From the NCBI GenBank assembly GCA_013287505.1, contig JABDDR010000002.1, forward strand, positions 43,247-98,051: DNA of 54,805 nucleotides. Reading direction: 5' to 3'. A program made the position numbers and the translations under genes. The notes under the pieces were generated by a model that was not told where the DNA came from, made no database searches, and saw only the letters and a list, made by a program, of their open reading frames with translations. The DNA comes from Gammaproteobacteria bacterium (GTDB taxonomy: Bacteria > Pseudomonadota > Gammaproteobacteria > Coxiellales > Coxiellaceae). This document shows positions 41,108 to 49,978 of this stretch, one piece after another (positions within the stretch are counted from its first letter, which is position 1; each line of letters opens with the position of its first letter).

Positions 41108-42505
41108 TTATTTGCGTATAACCCCAGTTTTTTTCGCGGCAGCCATTACTGCGGCAGCAACAGCAGGCGCAACATTGGTATTAAACACACTGGGAATAAT
41201 ATATTCGCGTGACAATACCTTTTCGTCAACACAGTTTGCAATGGCATATGCCGCTGCTAATTTCATTTCCGCATTAATATCTGTCGCATGACAATCTAAT
41301 GTACCACGAAAAATACCGGGAAAAGCGAGTAAATTGTTTATTTGATTGGGGTAATCACTACGACCGGTTGCCATGATAGCGACATGTGGCAGCGCGATTT
41401 CAGGCAGGATTTCAGGGTCAGGGTTTGCCATCGCAAAAACAATGGCATCCTTGTTCATTTTCTTTAAGTCATCCACAGTTAAAATATTTGCGGATGATAA
41501 TCCCACAAACACATCCGCACCTTTAATCACATCATGTATAGATCCTGTTTCATGGTTTGGATTGGTAAGCGCAACATAGTCTAATTTTGTTTTATCCAAA
41601 TCAGTGCGTGCTTTGTGTAATGCGCCTTTACGATCACAACCCACAATATTTTTTACGCCAATATCTAATAGCATTTTTGTGCATGCAATACCTGCAGCAC
41701 CCACGCCATTGAATACAATTTTGATGTCACCGATTTTTTTGTTAACGATCTTTAGTGAATTAATTAATGCGGCCGTCATCACTGCAGCTGTGCCATGTTG
41801 ATCATCATGAAATACAGGAATATCTAATTCTGCGCGCAATCTGTTTTCAATTTCAAAACAACGCGGCGATGAAATATCTTCTAAATTAATAGCGCCAAAA
41901 CTCGGCGCAATAATTTTTATGGTTCTGATAATTTCTTCTACGTCTTTTGTGGCAAGACAAATAGGAAATGCATCGACATTGGCAAATTTTTTGAAAAGCA
42001 TCGCCTTGCCTTCCATCACAGGCATTGCGGCCAATGGACCCAAATCACCCAATCCTAAAATAGCAGTGCCATCACTGACCACAGCAACCATATTTTTTCG
42101 AATCGTTAAATTAAAGGCTTTTTCAGGTGACTCATAAATGGCTTTACATACACGCGCTACGCCCGGTGTGTACACCATGGATAAATCATCACGATGATTG
42201 AGCGCAATTTTAGATTGAATCTCTATTTTCCCGCCCAAATGCATCATAAAGGTGCGGTCAGACATATAACGTAATTCAACTTCTTTTATTGCAGATAATG
42301 CTTTGTAAATGGCTTGTGCATGATCATCATCATGCGTATTAATCGAAATATCACGGGTAATTATGCCATCGTCAGTTTTCACAATATCAATTGCGCCGAT
42401 ATGACCATTTAATCGATTAATGGTTGCAATGACTTCAGAAAATGCATCTCCTTTTTGCGGTAAATTGAGACGAATTGTGTAAGAATTACTTGCGTTAATA
42501 ATCAT
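41108..42505 (-). CDS. NAD(P)-dependent malic enzyme with N-terminal ACT domain
   Basis: 465 residues. The N-terminal 80 form an ACT-like regulatory domain (YTIRLNLPQKGDAFSEVI). The catalytic part has MVYTPGVARVCKAI, VVSDGTAILGLGDLG, the metal-binding IPVFHDDQHGTAAV and NGVGAAGIACTKMLL. It decarboxylates malate to pyruvate. It lacks the phosphotransacetylase-like tail of MaeB and resembles the short malate oxidoreductases. It forms a directly abutting pair with the ABC ATPase gene. Confidence 0.93.
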   Translation of the reverse strand: MIINASNSYTIRLNLPQKGDAFSEVIATINRLNGHIGAIDIVKTDDGIITRDISINTHDDDHAQAIYKALSAIKEVELRYMSDRTFMMHLGGKIEIQSKIALNHRDDLSMVYTPGVARVCKAIYESPEKAFNLTIRKNMVAVVSDGTAILGLGDLGPLAAMPVMEGKAMLFKKFANVDAFPICLATKDVEEIIRTIKIIAPSFGAINLEDISSPRCFEIENRLRAELDIPVFHDDQHGTAAVMTAALINSLKIVNKKIGDIKIVFNGVGAAGIACTKMLLDIGVKNIVGCDRKGALHKARTDLDKTKLDYVALTNPNHETGSIHDVIKGADVFVGLSSANILTVDDLKKMNKDAIVFAMANPDPEILPEIALPHVAIMATGRSDYPNQINNLLAFPGIFRGTLDCHATDINAEMKLAAAYAIANCVDEKVLSREYIIPSVFNTNVAPAVAAAVMAAAKKTGVIRK

Positions 42506-42564
42506 AAAAACCCTGTATTGCTTTATTTCATTGAACCGTAGATCATATCTCTATACTTTTTTCA

Positions 42565-42798
42565 AAGATGCGAACTTATACATGTGTTCGCTCATGCATG
42601 ATATGACTGCGGGAAACACTGATTTGCTCGTGGTTTACTTGGACGTGCCATTTTCCACCCTAAGGGAGAGTACTTTGTGAAAATTGACACAAGGTGCCCG
42701 TTTTAGGGTGAAAAAAGACACATCCAAGTTCCCACTCGCTATCACGTTATTATCTACGGCAGTCATATCATCAATCACTCTCTCAGAGTTCGCATCTT
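42565..42798. mobile_element. MITE-like inverted-repeat element, copy D
   Basis: A diverged member of the 9782 family with clear outer inverted ends AAGATGCGAAC (42565-42575) and GTTCGCATCTT (42788-42798), 234 bp in all. Inner ATGATATGACTGC and GCAGTCATATCAT, TTACTTGGACGT and ACACATCCAAGTT are kept, while the centre is different (AGAGTACTTTGTG). It lies between the malic enzyme and the small membrane-protein gene. Confidence 0.8.
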
Positions 42799-42839
42799 CC
42801 AAGTGTAATCGGTATATTACAAATTGAGGATATGATCAC

Positions 42840-43193
42840 ATGACAAAACCCACTGTCAAGAAAAACAAAAATACATCGTCAAAAATGATCATTTTAATAG
42901 CATTATTAGCAATGGTTGTACTAATTATTGGATGGCACTTACTTTTGCCATTATTGGGCATTTCAATTGCAATTTCTGCAAGCTTATGGGGTGTTGCGGT
43001 CGCAACCATTGTGTTGATCTGTATTGCGACATTGTTATTTTTTATTTTTACAGGAATCGGTATTTTTATTCTCGGGATTTTTGTTTTTGTTTGGACAGTG
43101 TTAGCCATCGTGTTATTTCCACTGCTGTTTCCGATTTTAATTCCGGTATTGTTATTAATGCTGGTTATTGGCCTCATAAGAAGAAGAACGTGA
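42840..43193 (+). CDS. Small hydrophobic membrane protein, 117 residues
   Basis: A Lys-rich N-terminus (MTKPTVKKNKNTSSK) precedes three or four continuous hydrophobic segments (about 16-112) and ends RRRT, which predicts the C-terminus inside. No family is recognised. GAGG lies upstream. The stop overlaps the next gene's ATG (TGATG), so the two membrane proteins are made together. Confidence 0.7.
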   Translation: MTKPTVKKNKNTSSKMIILIALLAMVVLIIGWHLLLPLLGISIAISASLWGVAVATIVLICIATLLFFIFTGIGIFILGIFVFVWTVLAIVLFPLLFPILIPVLLLMLVIGLIRRRT

Positions 43194-43717
43194 TGTTTTT
43201 TTTAATTTGGATTTTGATCGGTGTCGTTGGGCGTTTGATTATTCATATTCCTGATGTGACACCGCTGACTTCGCTTTGCCTGTTATCGCCTACCGTTTTT
43301 TCAAAGCGACAATCATTTTTTATCGTGTTTTTACTTTTGGTTTTATCAGATGTTTGTTTGCATTTTTTGTTTCATTATCCTGTTTTTGGATCGTGGACTG
43401 TGTTTACTTATTCAGGTTGGATGGGAGTAACATTGCTTGGATTGCTTTTTTCAAAAAAACCAACCTGGCTTCGCGCATTTTCATTCACAATAACCGCATC
43501 ACTTATTTTTTGGATATGGACTAATTTCGGCACGTGGTGTGCAACACATCTTTATTCGCATAATATGCAAGGTTTGTTAGATTGTTATATTGCCGCAATA
43601 CCGTTTTTGAAAAATAGTATTTTGGGGTCATTGGTGTGGACGGGTGTATTGTTTTTCTTCTGTAACTACCGCGGCGTCTTTCGCCCAAGTCAACTATTTA
43701 TCATCAACCGTCAGTAA
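43193..43717 (+). CDS. DUF6580-like membrane protein
   Basis: 174 residues with five or so membrane helices. The start ATG 43193 overlaps the upstream stop. A longer open frame from 42932 is only the shadow of the preceding gene. FPL-type features such as SDVCLHFLFHYPVFGSWTVF and YSGWMGVTLLGLLF, and late residues TNFGTWCATHLYSHNMQGLLDCYIAAIPFLKNSILGSLVWTG... resemble the DUF6580 family of predicted transport proteins, distantly related to substrate-binding (S) components. Function unknown. Confidence 0.65.
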   Translation: MFFLIWILIGVVGRLIIHIPDVTPLTSLCLLSPTVFSKRQSFFIVFLLLVLSDVCLHFLFHYPVFGSWTVFTYSGWMGVTLLGLLFSKKPTWLRAFSFTITASLIFWIWTNFGTWCATHLYSHNMQGLLDCYIAAIPFLKNSILGSLVWTGVLFFFCNYRGVFRPSQLFIINRQ

Positions 43718-43771
43718 CTCTTTATTACCACCGAAATTCTTAGATAAATTAAAAGCCAGTTGGAAGTTGAA

Positions 43772-43796
43772 AAGTATGTCACAATGTGACATACTT
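43772..43796 (+). promoter_or_regulatory. Operator and promoter of the HigBA pair
   Basis: AAGTATGTCACA (43772-43783) and TGTGACATACTT (43785-43796) form a perfect 25-bp operator around one central base. It lies between TTGAAA (43767-43772) and CATACT (43790-43795), so repressor binding would block the polymerase. The antitoxin, with its HTH, is the obvious binder. Confidence 0.83.
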
Positions 43797-43818
43797 AAAA
43801 TGTATTAGGGAATCGTAT

Positions 43819-44184
43819 ATGAAAATTTATAAGCACCGTCAGTTCAATAAATGGATGAAGCAAGTAGGCTTGGTAGATCAGAATTTGAAAGATTCAGTAG
43901 TTGAAATCATCAATGGATTGGTTGATGCCGATTTAGGGCGGGGTGTTTTAAAAAAGCGGATTTCATTACCTGGACGTGGGAAAAGCGGCGGGGCAAGAAC
44001 AATTGTTGCTTTTAAAATGGATCATAGAACCCTATTTATTTATGGCTATGCAAAAAATGAGAAAGATAATATCTCTAAAAGTGATGAGGAACAATTGAAG
44101 CAATATGCAAAAGTATTGCTCGGTTTTACAGATCAACAAATTAAAAATGCCCTTAAAATGGGTGAATTGATAGAGGTGGTGTGA
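43819..44184 (+). CDS. higB: RelE/HigB-type toxin of a toxin-antitoxin pair
   Basis: A 121-residue protein (MKIYKHRQFNKWMKQVGL, then RGVLKKRISLPGRGKSGGARTIVAF and LFIYGYAKNEKDNISKSDEE) of the RelE/ParE superfamily (HigB-2/COG4737 branch). These are mRNA interferases acting on the ribosome. The ATG at 43819 follows AGGG; the longer start at 43786 would lie in the operator. Its stop is one base before the antitoxin ATG. The toxin-first order is that of HigBA. Confidence 0.88.
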   Translation: MKIYKHRQFNKWMKQVGLVDQNLKDSVVEIINGLVDADLGRGVLKKRISLPGRGKSGGARTIVAFKMDHRTLFIYGYAKNEKDNISKSDEEQLKQYAKVLLGFTDQQIKNALKMGELIEVV

Positions 44185-44185
44185 C

Positions 44186-44491
44186 ATGGTCAGCAAAATT
44201 GAAAAATTGGTACAAAATTCTGCAAAAAGTTTGTATGACGCTGGTATTATTGATGCGACTACTATGCGCGAATTTGAATTAATAAAGACCAAAAAAATTA
44301 AAAATTTCACGCCAAAACAAATTAAGCAATTGCGTCTGAGTTGCAAAATCAGCCAAACTGTTTTAGCAAAATTGATCAATGTCAGTCAATCTGCCATTAA
44401 GCAATGGGAAATGGGTGAAAGACATCCCAGTGGTCCAGCAATTAAATTGCTAAACTTGATTGCCGACCATGGAATTGAAGCGGTGATTTAA
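44186..44491 (+). CDS. higA: XRE-family antitoxin
   Basis: A 101-residue antitoxin. The N-terminal half probably binds the toxin (YDAGIIDATTMREFELI). The C-terminal half is a Cro/C1-type helix-turn-helix: TPKQIKQLRLSCKISQTVLA, then LINVSQSAIKQWEMGERHPSGPAIKLLNLI. It would repress its own operon at the palindrome 43772-43796. The pair is most like HigA-2/NadS. Confidence 0.9.
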   Translation: MVSKIEKLVQNSAKSLYDAGIIDATTMREFELIKTKKIKNFTPKQIKQLRLSCKISQTVLAKLINVSQSAIKQWEMGERHPSGPAIKLLNLIADHGIEAVI

Positions 44492-44529
44492 ATTGCGAAT
44501 AAAACAATAAATCGGGTTGACGCTTGGAT

Positions 44530-45111
44530 TTATGACATGATGCAGTAGCTGTCTTTTTCAGTAATAATGGCGTCCATTTTTATATCCCATTCTTTCGGAA
44601 TAATCTCGTCCACCTTTTGAAATTCATACGCCAATCCCATTAAAGTGGGTCGTTGGCCTTGTGATAACTGTTTCGTAAATTCCAGCGTACGATCATAACA
44701 ACCAGCACCACGCCCCAATCGATTACAATACTGATCAAATGCAACCAGCGGAATTAGCATCAAATCTAATTCAGCCGGAGAAGCAGGAGATTGATTCAAA
44801 ACAATCGGCTCTAAAATACCCAATTTATTTTTCTCAAATTGTGTATTTGAATCGATTAAATAAAACGCCAGTTTATTTTTCTCTGAAAAAATGGGCAAAT
44901 AAAGCGATTTTTTTAATCGCTGTGCTTCTTGAGCAATAAAAGAAGTATCGACTTCGTTTTCATCTGGAACATAATAAGCAATATGTTTGGATTGTATGAA
45001 TGTTGGATGACGAATTATTTTTTTTGCAATAATAGATGATGTGGTTGCAACTTCATCAGTCGATAATTGCTTACGTTTAGTGCGAATGTTTCTTCGAAGA
45101 TCCACTCCCAC
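44530..45111 (-). CDS. fau: 5-formyltetrahydrofolate cyclo-ligase
   Basis: A 193-residue ATP-dependent enzyme making 5,10-methenyl-THF from 5-formyl-THF. RRNIRTKRKQLS, IPLVAFDQYCNRLGRGAGCYDRTL (nucleotide loop) and LMGLAYEFQKVDEIIPKEWDIKMDAII match the family. The start is one of two GTG codons directly after the zapA stop. The 6S RNA gene that usually lies between zapA and this gene in gammaproteobacteria is absent here, as the two are back to back. Confidence 0.92.
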   Translation of the reverse strand: MGVDLRRNIRTKRKQLSTDEVATTSSIIAKKIIRHPTFIQSKHIAYYVPDENEVDTSFIAQEAQRLKKSLYLPIFSEKNKLAFYLIDSNTQFEKNKLGILEPIVLNQSPASPAELDLMLIPLVAFDQYCNRLGRGAGCYDRTLEFTKQLSQGQRPTLMGLAYEFQKVDEIIPKEWDIKMDAIITEKDSYCIMS

Positions 45112-45429
45112 TCACGCCACTCCAACCTCTTCCTTCGCGCCTAAAAATTTTTGAATACGATGCTGTAATGATTTTATTTGCTCATGCATCACATCGATGT
45201 ATGCATTTTTTTGATTTTTATATACGTTTAACTCACGCGCAATATTTAATGCAGCAACAATCGCGAGGCGTTCAGTATTATTGGATTGACTGGTTTGGTT
45301 TATTTTCCGCATTTCTTCGTCTAAATATCTTGCTGATTCTTGTAATTGCGCTGCCTCAGCCGCTGGGCATTTAATTTGATAAGTGCGACCAAAAATTGAA
45401 ATTGAAATTGCGTGATCCGTATTATTCAT
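45112..45429 (-). CDS. zapA: Cell division protein ZapA
   Basis: A 105-residue FtsZ-ring-associated protein. ISIFGRTYQIKCPAAEAAQLQESARYLDEEM is the conserved N-terminal domain, followed by ERLAIVAALNIARELN and a C-terminal coiled coil. It overlaps the upstream zapB-like gene by 4 bp and abuts fau. Confidence 0.92.
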   Translation of the reverse strand: MNNTDHAISISIFGRTYQIKCPAAEAAQLQESARYLDEEMRKINQTSQSNNTERLAIVAALNIARELNVYKNQKNAYIDVMHEQIKSLQHRIQKFLGAKEEVGVA

Positions 45430-45629
45430 GACAATTCTTCCTTTATTTGCTTGATGATTTGTTTTACTTGTTTCGTTGTGCGCTCATTCTTGTGTTGTAA
45501 ACGTGCGCGTTCTTTGATGTGCATTGCCATTTTTTGTCGCAACGATGCATTTTCAAATTGCAGCGTTTCAATCACATGCATCAAATGATCTACCTGTATT
45601 TCCAAATGATCAAGTTCAGTTGTATTCAT
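45426..45629 (-). CDS. ZapB-like short coiled-coil protein (TIGR02449 type)
   Basis: 67 residues, almost wholly heptad-patterned coiled coil (DHLEIQVDHLMHVIETLQFENASLRQKM and so on), with no membrane segment. The TIGR02449 family and ZapB share this form, and its position before zapA supports a division-ring role, although direct homology to E. coli ZapB cannot be shown from length and composition alone. It overlaps zapA. Confidence 0.8.
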   Translation of the reverse strand: MNTTELDHLEIQVDHLMHVIETLQFENASLRQKMAMHIKERARLQHKNERTTKQVKQIIKQIKEELS

Positions 45630-45651
45630 TTTATCTTCCTTGATTTAAATA

Positions 45652-47436
45652 TTACAACGCCATTGTCTCTTTGCTCAACCATTCTCGCACATCCAATGGT
45701 AAATCATCCGCAAGCAAATTAAAAATTGTTTGGTGGTATTCATTCACCCAGGTAATTTCTTGCGATGTTAACAAATTAACATCAATCAGTTTTCGTGCAT
45801 AAGGTACCATGGTGAGATCATTCAAACCATAAAATGGACCGTGATTTGTTGCAGACTTTTCTGCTGAAATTTTTTCAACAATCTCGCATAAATTTTCAAT
45901 ACGAATGCCGTATTTTCCCGTGAAATATAATCCAGGCTCGTTGCTCACAATCATTCCTGGTTTTAATGCAATACCTGATGCCCCATATCCAATGCGTTGT
46001 GGACCTTCATGCACGCATAAATAACTACCCACACCATGTCCTGTGCCGTGACCAAAATCCATCCCTTCTATCCACAACGGCATGCGCGCGAGGGTATTAA
46101 CATGTTCACCGCACGCGCCATCAGGAAATGGCACATGACGCAAAGCCAAATGACCCTTTAATACCAACGTAAAATGTTTTTTTTCATCGCTTGTGGGATT
46201 GCCCAAATGAATGGTGCGTGTGATATCGGTGGTGCCTTCAAAATATTGTCCACCCGAGTCAACTAACAATATGGCTTGATCGGTGATGGTGTGTTGCGTT
46301 TCTGGTGTTGCCCGATAGTGCACAATGGCGCCATGATCTTTGAATCCACAAATGGTTGTAAAACTTAAATCTTTACAACGTTTGTCTTCACGACGAAATT
46401 TTTCCAATTTTTCTGCAGCAGTGATTTCATTAATGCCGTCACGCCAATGATTTTCCAGCCAATGAAGAAATTTCACAACAGCGAGCGCATCAATACGGTG
46501 TGCCTCATACATACCGGCGATCTCAGTTTTATTTTTAATTGCCTTCATTAATGAAATGGGTGATGGCTTTTCAACTAATATGGCCTGATCCAATTGTAAT
46601 TCTATCCACCAACTGGCGGTAGAAGGATCAACCCATGTTGCGCAGGTTAATTGTTGCAATGCATCTGCAAATTGATCATACGGTTGCAGCGTAATATTTT
46701 GTGCCGAAAAATAAGACAAATCAGATTGTGCTATACAATTTAAATGTACAAATAATTTGGCATCGTGCGGCGTTACAATGGCGTAGCTGATGACCAATGG
46801 ATTAAATGGCACATCATTGCCGCGGATATTAAATAGCCACGCAATTTCATCTAATTGTGAAATCACCAATGCTTCAGCAGCGGATGCATTCATCGCATCA
46901 CGTACGCGTTTTAATTTTTCTGACGCTTGATATCCTGCATATTTTACGTCAAACACACGCACAGTATCGGCGTGTAAAGGTGGATGATTTTTCCAAATCG
47001 CATCAACCAAATTGTCTGGCACCGCTGTTAAATCACTGTGTACACGCGATAATGCCGCAGACCACTGACGGTGTTGCGCAATACTAATAACACGGGGATC
47101 AACGCCCACCGTGCAATTTAAAGCATTATCACCCAGCCATGCACTGACAGGTGCAGAAACACCTTGTATTTGTTTCATCAATTGAAATGCACGCGCATCC
47201 AGTTCTTGTTCTGCTTGTAGATAGTAGCGCGGATCTGTCCATAAGTAGGCTTTTTCCAAGCCAATTAATGCTTCGCCGTAAGATCCGGTAAAATGGGTTA
47301 ACCAAGCGCGACGCTGCCAATGCTCCGGAACATATTCATTATTGTGCGCATCGCGGGTGGGCACATAGTAAAAATCGATGGCTTTTTCGGTCATTAAATG
47401 ACGAAGATTTTTAAGTTTGTCTGATGTCGAAATCAT
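45652..47436 (-). CDS. M24 aminopeptidase P, long (three-domain) form
   Basis: About 594 residues. Two creatinase-like N-terminal domains (FYYVPTRDAHNNEYV, FTGSYGEALIG, YLWTDPRYYLQAEQEL) precede the M24 metallopeptidase. Metal ligands appear in LLVDSGGQYFEGTTDITRT, GHGTGHGVGSYLCVHEGP, SNEPGLYFTGKYGIRIEN and the terminal Glu region. It removes Xaa before Pro. This long type is unlike the 440-residue PepP usually found upstream of ubiH in gammaproteobacteria; here it is also divergent from ubiH. ATG 47436 is preferred over GTG 47448. Confidence 0.92.
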   Translation of the reverse strand: MISTSDKLKNLRHLMTEKAIDFYYVPTRDAHNNEYVPEHWQRRAWLTHFTGSYGEALIGLEKAYLWTDPRYYLQAEQELDARAFQLMKQIQGVSAPVSAWLGDNALNCTVGVDPRVISIAQHRQWSAALSRVHSDLTAVPDNLVDAIWKNHPPLHADTVRVFDVKYAGYQASEKLKRVRDAMNASAAEALVISQLDEIAWLFNIRGNDVPFNPLVISYAIVTPHDAKLFVHLNCIAQSDLSYFSAQNITLQPYDQFADALQQLTCATWVDPSTASWWIELQLDQAILVEKPSPISLMKAIKNKTEIAGMYEAHRIDALAVVKFLHWLENHWRDGINEITAAEKLEKFRREDKRCKDLSFTTICGFKDHGAIVHYRATPETQHTITDQAILLVDSGGQYFEGTTDITRTIHLGNPTSDEKKHFTLVLKGHLALRHVPFPDGACGEHVNTLARMPLWIEGMDFGHGTGHGVGSYLCVHEGPQRIGYGASGIALKPGMIVSNEPGLYFTGKYGIRIENLCEIVEKISAEKSATNHGPFYGLNDLTMVPYARKLIDVNLLTSQEITWVNEYHQTIFNLLADDLPLDVREWLSKETMAL

Positions 47437-47491
47437 ATTGGTCCACACTCACTGCTCACATTGATATTGTCATTATGCTACCATAGCCGCC

Positions 47492-48688
47492 ATGATAGAA
47501 AAACCAAACATCGTTATCGCAGGTGCGGGCCTCGTTGGTTTGAGCTTCGCGCTGTGTATGAAAGCGCGTGGATTGTCGATTCAAATATTAGAAACGCATT
47601 TGCCAGAGATCATCACGCAATCACAAACTGATTCACGACCGATTTCATTATCATTTGGCAGTGTTCGTATTTTAAAGGCATTGGGTGTGTGGGATGCTTT
47701 AGAAAAAGTGGCGTGTCCAATATTATCTGTGCATGTGTCAGAACAAGGACGTTTTGGCACAACCTGTTTTTCTGCGCAAGAGCAAAACGTTCCCGCATTG
47801 GGATATGTTGTGCCATTTGCGCAATTGCAATCTGCGCTTTATCGCGAAGCCGCATCACAACCTGATATTGAAATAACATCAATTCAATCTATTCAAACCA
47901 TTCAAACTGATGAAAATGGTGTGATTCTTGAAATAAATTTGAGACACGAGAAATATAGACCCAATGCCAATTTATTTATCGCCGCCGATGGCACTTATTC
48001 AAAGTGCCGAGATCTATTGGGAATTTCACACACTGAAAAAAATCATGGCGATGTGGCACGCATCTATCAATTGCAATTATCTGAGAATCATGATCACACA
48101 GCGTATGAACGATTTACAAAACAGGGCGTGCTTGCAATTTTATCGCTCTATGAAAAAAATAAAGCGCAATTGGTGTGGACAATCACGCCGCGCATTGCGA
48201 AAAAAATAAATGATTGGGATGATGAAAAAATATTATTATTTTTGCAAGATGCTTTTGAAGGGCGATTAGCAATTTCCAATGCTAAAAAATCTGCAGAATT
48301 TCCGCTAAAAACAATTATTGCCGAAAAGCAAATCGCACCATCAGCTGTTTTGTTGGGTAATGCAGCACACACGATATATCCGGTTGCTGCGCAGGGATTT
48401 AATTTGGGATTACATGATGCGGCTTTGTTAAGCGATTGCATTCGTAGAGACGCGATTTATCACGTCTCTGATCTACAAAAATATGAAACGCAAGTAAGCG
48501 CTCACCAACAAAAAATATTCTGCATCACCGATCAACTCATCTCATTATTTGATTTGCCTTTAATGGGTGGTCTGCGTGGATTAGGTTTATTCACCACCGA
48601 TTTAATGTCGCCACTCAAAAATAATTTAGCCAAACGCACGATGGGTATTGCAGAAAAATTGCCGCGAATACTGAGACGGTATGAATGA
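47492..48688 (+). CDS. ubiH: Ubiquinone hydroxylase UbiH
   Basis: A 398-residue FAD-dependent monooxygenase of ubiquinone synthesis (2-polyprenyl-6-methoxyphenol hydroxylase family). Dinucleotide fold IVIAGAGLVGLSFAL (about 7-21), LFIAADGTYSKCRDLLG (GD-like motif) and LLGNAAHTIYPVAAQGFNLGLHD near 287-309. The family GDAAH reads GNAAH here. The stretch IRRDAIYHVSDL (about 316-327) is encoded by a palindromic repeat that lies inside the coding region and is read in frame. It precedes ubiI. Confidence 0.93.
   Translation: MIEKPNIVIAGAGLVGLSFALCMKARGLSIQILETHLPEIITQSQTDSRPISLSFGSVRILKALGVWDALEKVACPILSVHVSEQGRFGTTCFSAQEQNVPALGYVVPFAQLQSALYREAASQPDIEITSIQSIQTIQTDENGVILEINLRHEKYRPNANLFIAADGTYSKCRDLLGISHTEKNHGDVARIYQLQLSENHDHTAYERFTKQGVLAILSLYEKNKAQLVWTITPRIAKKINDWDDEKILLFLQDAFEGRLAISNAKKSAEFPLKTIIAEKQIAPSAVLLGNAAHTIYPVAAQGFNLGLHDAALLSDCIRRDAIYHVSDLQKYETQVSAHQQKIFCITDQLISLFDLPLMGGLRGLGLFTTDLMSPLKNNLAKRTMGIAEKLPRILRRYE
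48443..48475. repeat. GACGCGATAAATCG-family repeat inside ubiH
   Basis: CGTAGAGACGCGATTTATCA and CGTCTCTGATCTAC form the usual palindrome, but here it is read as CGT AGA GAC, so the TAG is out of phase and the protein continues. This is the only copy found within a gene. Confidence 0.82.
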
Positions 48689-48724
48689 TCAAGCAAACAA
48701 AGAAACGCTGCACTTACCGCAACT

Positions 48725-48775
48725 TCTCGCTGTATGGTTTAGAAGCCGAGCGACAGCGAATGCGAAACCATCAGC
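48725..48775. repeat. TTTAGAAGC-type repeat, partial
   Basis: A single arm (TATGGTTTAGAAGCCGAGCG and then ACAGCGAATGCGAAACCATC) with weak self-pairing (ATGGTTT and AAACCAT), between ubiH and ubiI. It belongs to the family at 26938, 37405 and 39330. Confidence 0.7.
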
Positions 48776-48799
48776 GAAGATAATAATCGGATAGATGAG

Positions 48800-49951
48800 A
48801 TGAACAATTCAATTACAATCATCGGCGCCGGCATCGTCGGATTATCGCTCGCCGCATTATTAGCAAAGCATGATTTTGCGGTTTCTGTTATCGAAGCAAA
48901 ACCATTTGATTTTACCAGTAATCATTTAACAGCGCGCGTCAGCACCATTCATCTAACCTCCGCCAAATTATTAAAATATCTTGGCGTAGAAAAAGTATTA
49001 GAAGATTCTGCGCCCTTGTATGAAATGTCAATTTGGGATCACACACAAAATGCGCATTTACATTTTGATAGCCGCGATGCCGGTGAAATCCAAATGGGCT
49101 GGGTTGTTGAAAATCGCGCAATCATAAAAGCATTATATGAAAAATGTTGTGCCGATAAAAATGTAGAAATCCTTTGTCCGCAATCGCCCACAACAGCATT
49201 ACTTGAAAAAAATAATTTAATTATCGGTGCTGACGGCGCGCATTCTTGGGTACGACAACAAATGCCCATCACATTAAACACAAGACCGTATTTTCAAAAA
49301 GCCATTATCACAGTAATCCAATCAGAAAAACCACACAACAATATTGCCATTCAAAAATTTTTAACAACAGGACCCATTGCATTATTACCTTTAAAAAACG
49401 CACATCACACTGCATTGGTTTGGTCAGCTGATGACGCCATCAGTGATGTACTGATGCAAAAAACAGACGACGCATTTTCAAGAGCATTAACTGAAGCGCT
49501 GGATTTTAAGTTTGGAAAATTAAACAGTATTTCGCAACGCTCACAATGGCCGCTGATCATGCAACATGCCAATGATTACGTATCACAAAATTTTGCTTTA
49601 GTAGGCGATGCTGCACACACCATTCACCCATTAGCAGGACTTGGTGTTAATTTGGGATTGATGGATGCCGCTTGTTTAGCGCAAACCTTAATTGATGCGC
49701 GTGACAATCACAAAAATATCGGCGATTTAAAAACATTGCGTCGTTATGCGCGTTGGCGAAAAGCAGATAACGCTGGAGTGATTGCCACTATGCGGGGACT
49801 AAAAGACATATTTGCAATTGATACCGCATCGTTTAATATAGCGAGAAGCTTTGGTGTGAATACGATAGATCGATACACATCAATTAAAAATCAATTGATG
49901 CAAATGGCGATGGGAAAATCCAATGATTTACCGGCTTTTTTGCGGCATTAA
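48800..49951 (+). CDS. ubiI: UbiH/UbiI/VisC-family ubiquinone hydroxylase
   Basis: A 383-residue FAD monooxygenase. ITIIGAGIVGLSLAALLA (about 5-22), NLIIGADGAHSWVRQQMP and ALVGDAAHTIHPLAGLGVNLGLMDAA (about 273-298) are all conserved. It probably performs one of the ring hydroxylations of ubiquinone (C5 in the UbiI case). Which of the UbiI, UbiF or UbiM functions it has cannot be decided here. The gene lies after ubiH with a partial repeat between. Confidence 0.9.
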   Translation: MNNSITIIGAGIVGLSLAALLAKHDFAVSVIEAKPFDFTSNHLTARVSTIHLTSAKLLKYLGVEKVLEDSAPLYEMSIWDHTQNAHLHFDSRDAGEIQMGWVVENRAIIKALYEKCCADKNVEILCPQSPTTALLEKNNLIIGADGAHSWVRQQMPITLNTRPYFQKAIITVIQSEKPHNNIAIQKFLTTGPIALLPLKNAHHTALVWSADDAISDVLMQKTDDAFSRALTEALDFKFGKLNSISQRSQWPLIMQHANDYVSQNFALVGDAAHTIHPLAGLGVNLGLMDAACLAQTLIDARDNHKNIGDLKTLRRYARWRKADNAGVIATMRGLKDIFAIDTASFNIARSFGVNTIDRYTSIKNQLMQMAMGKSNDLPAFLRH

Positions 49952-49978
49952 ATGCAATTTTTCATAAAGGAATATGAG

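Noticed and set aside
42932-43192. Long N-terminal extension of the DUF6580-like gene
   Set aside because: It lies entirely inside the preceding membrane-protein gene in another frame; the overlapping TGATG start fits better.
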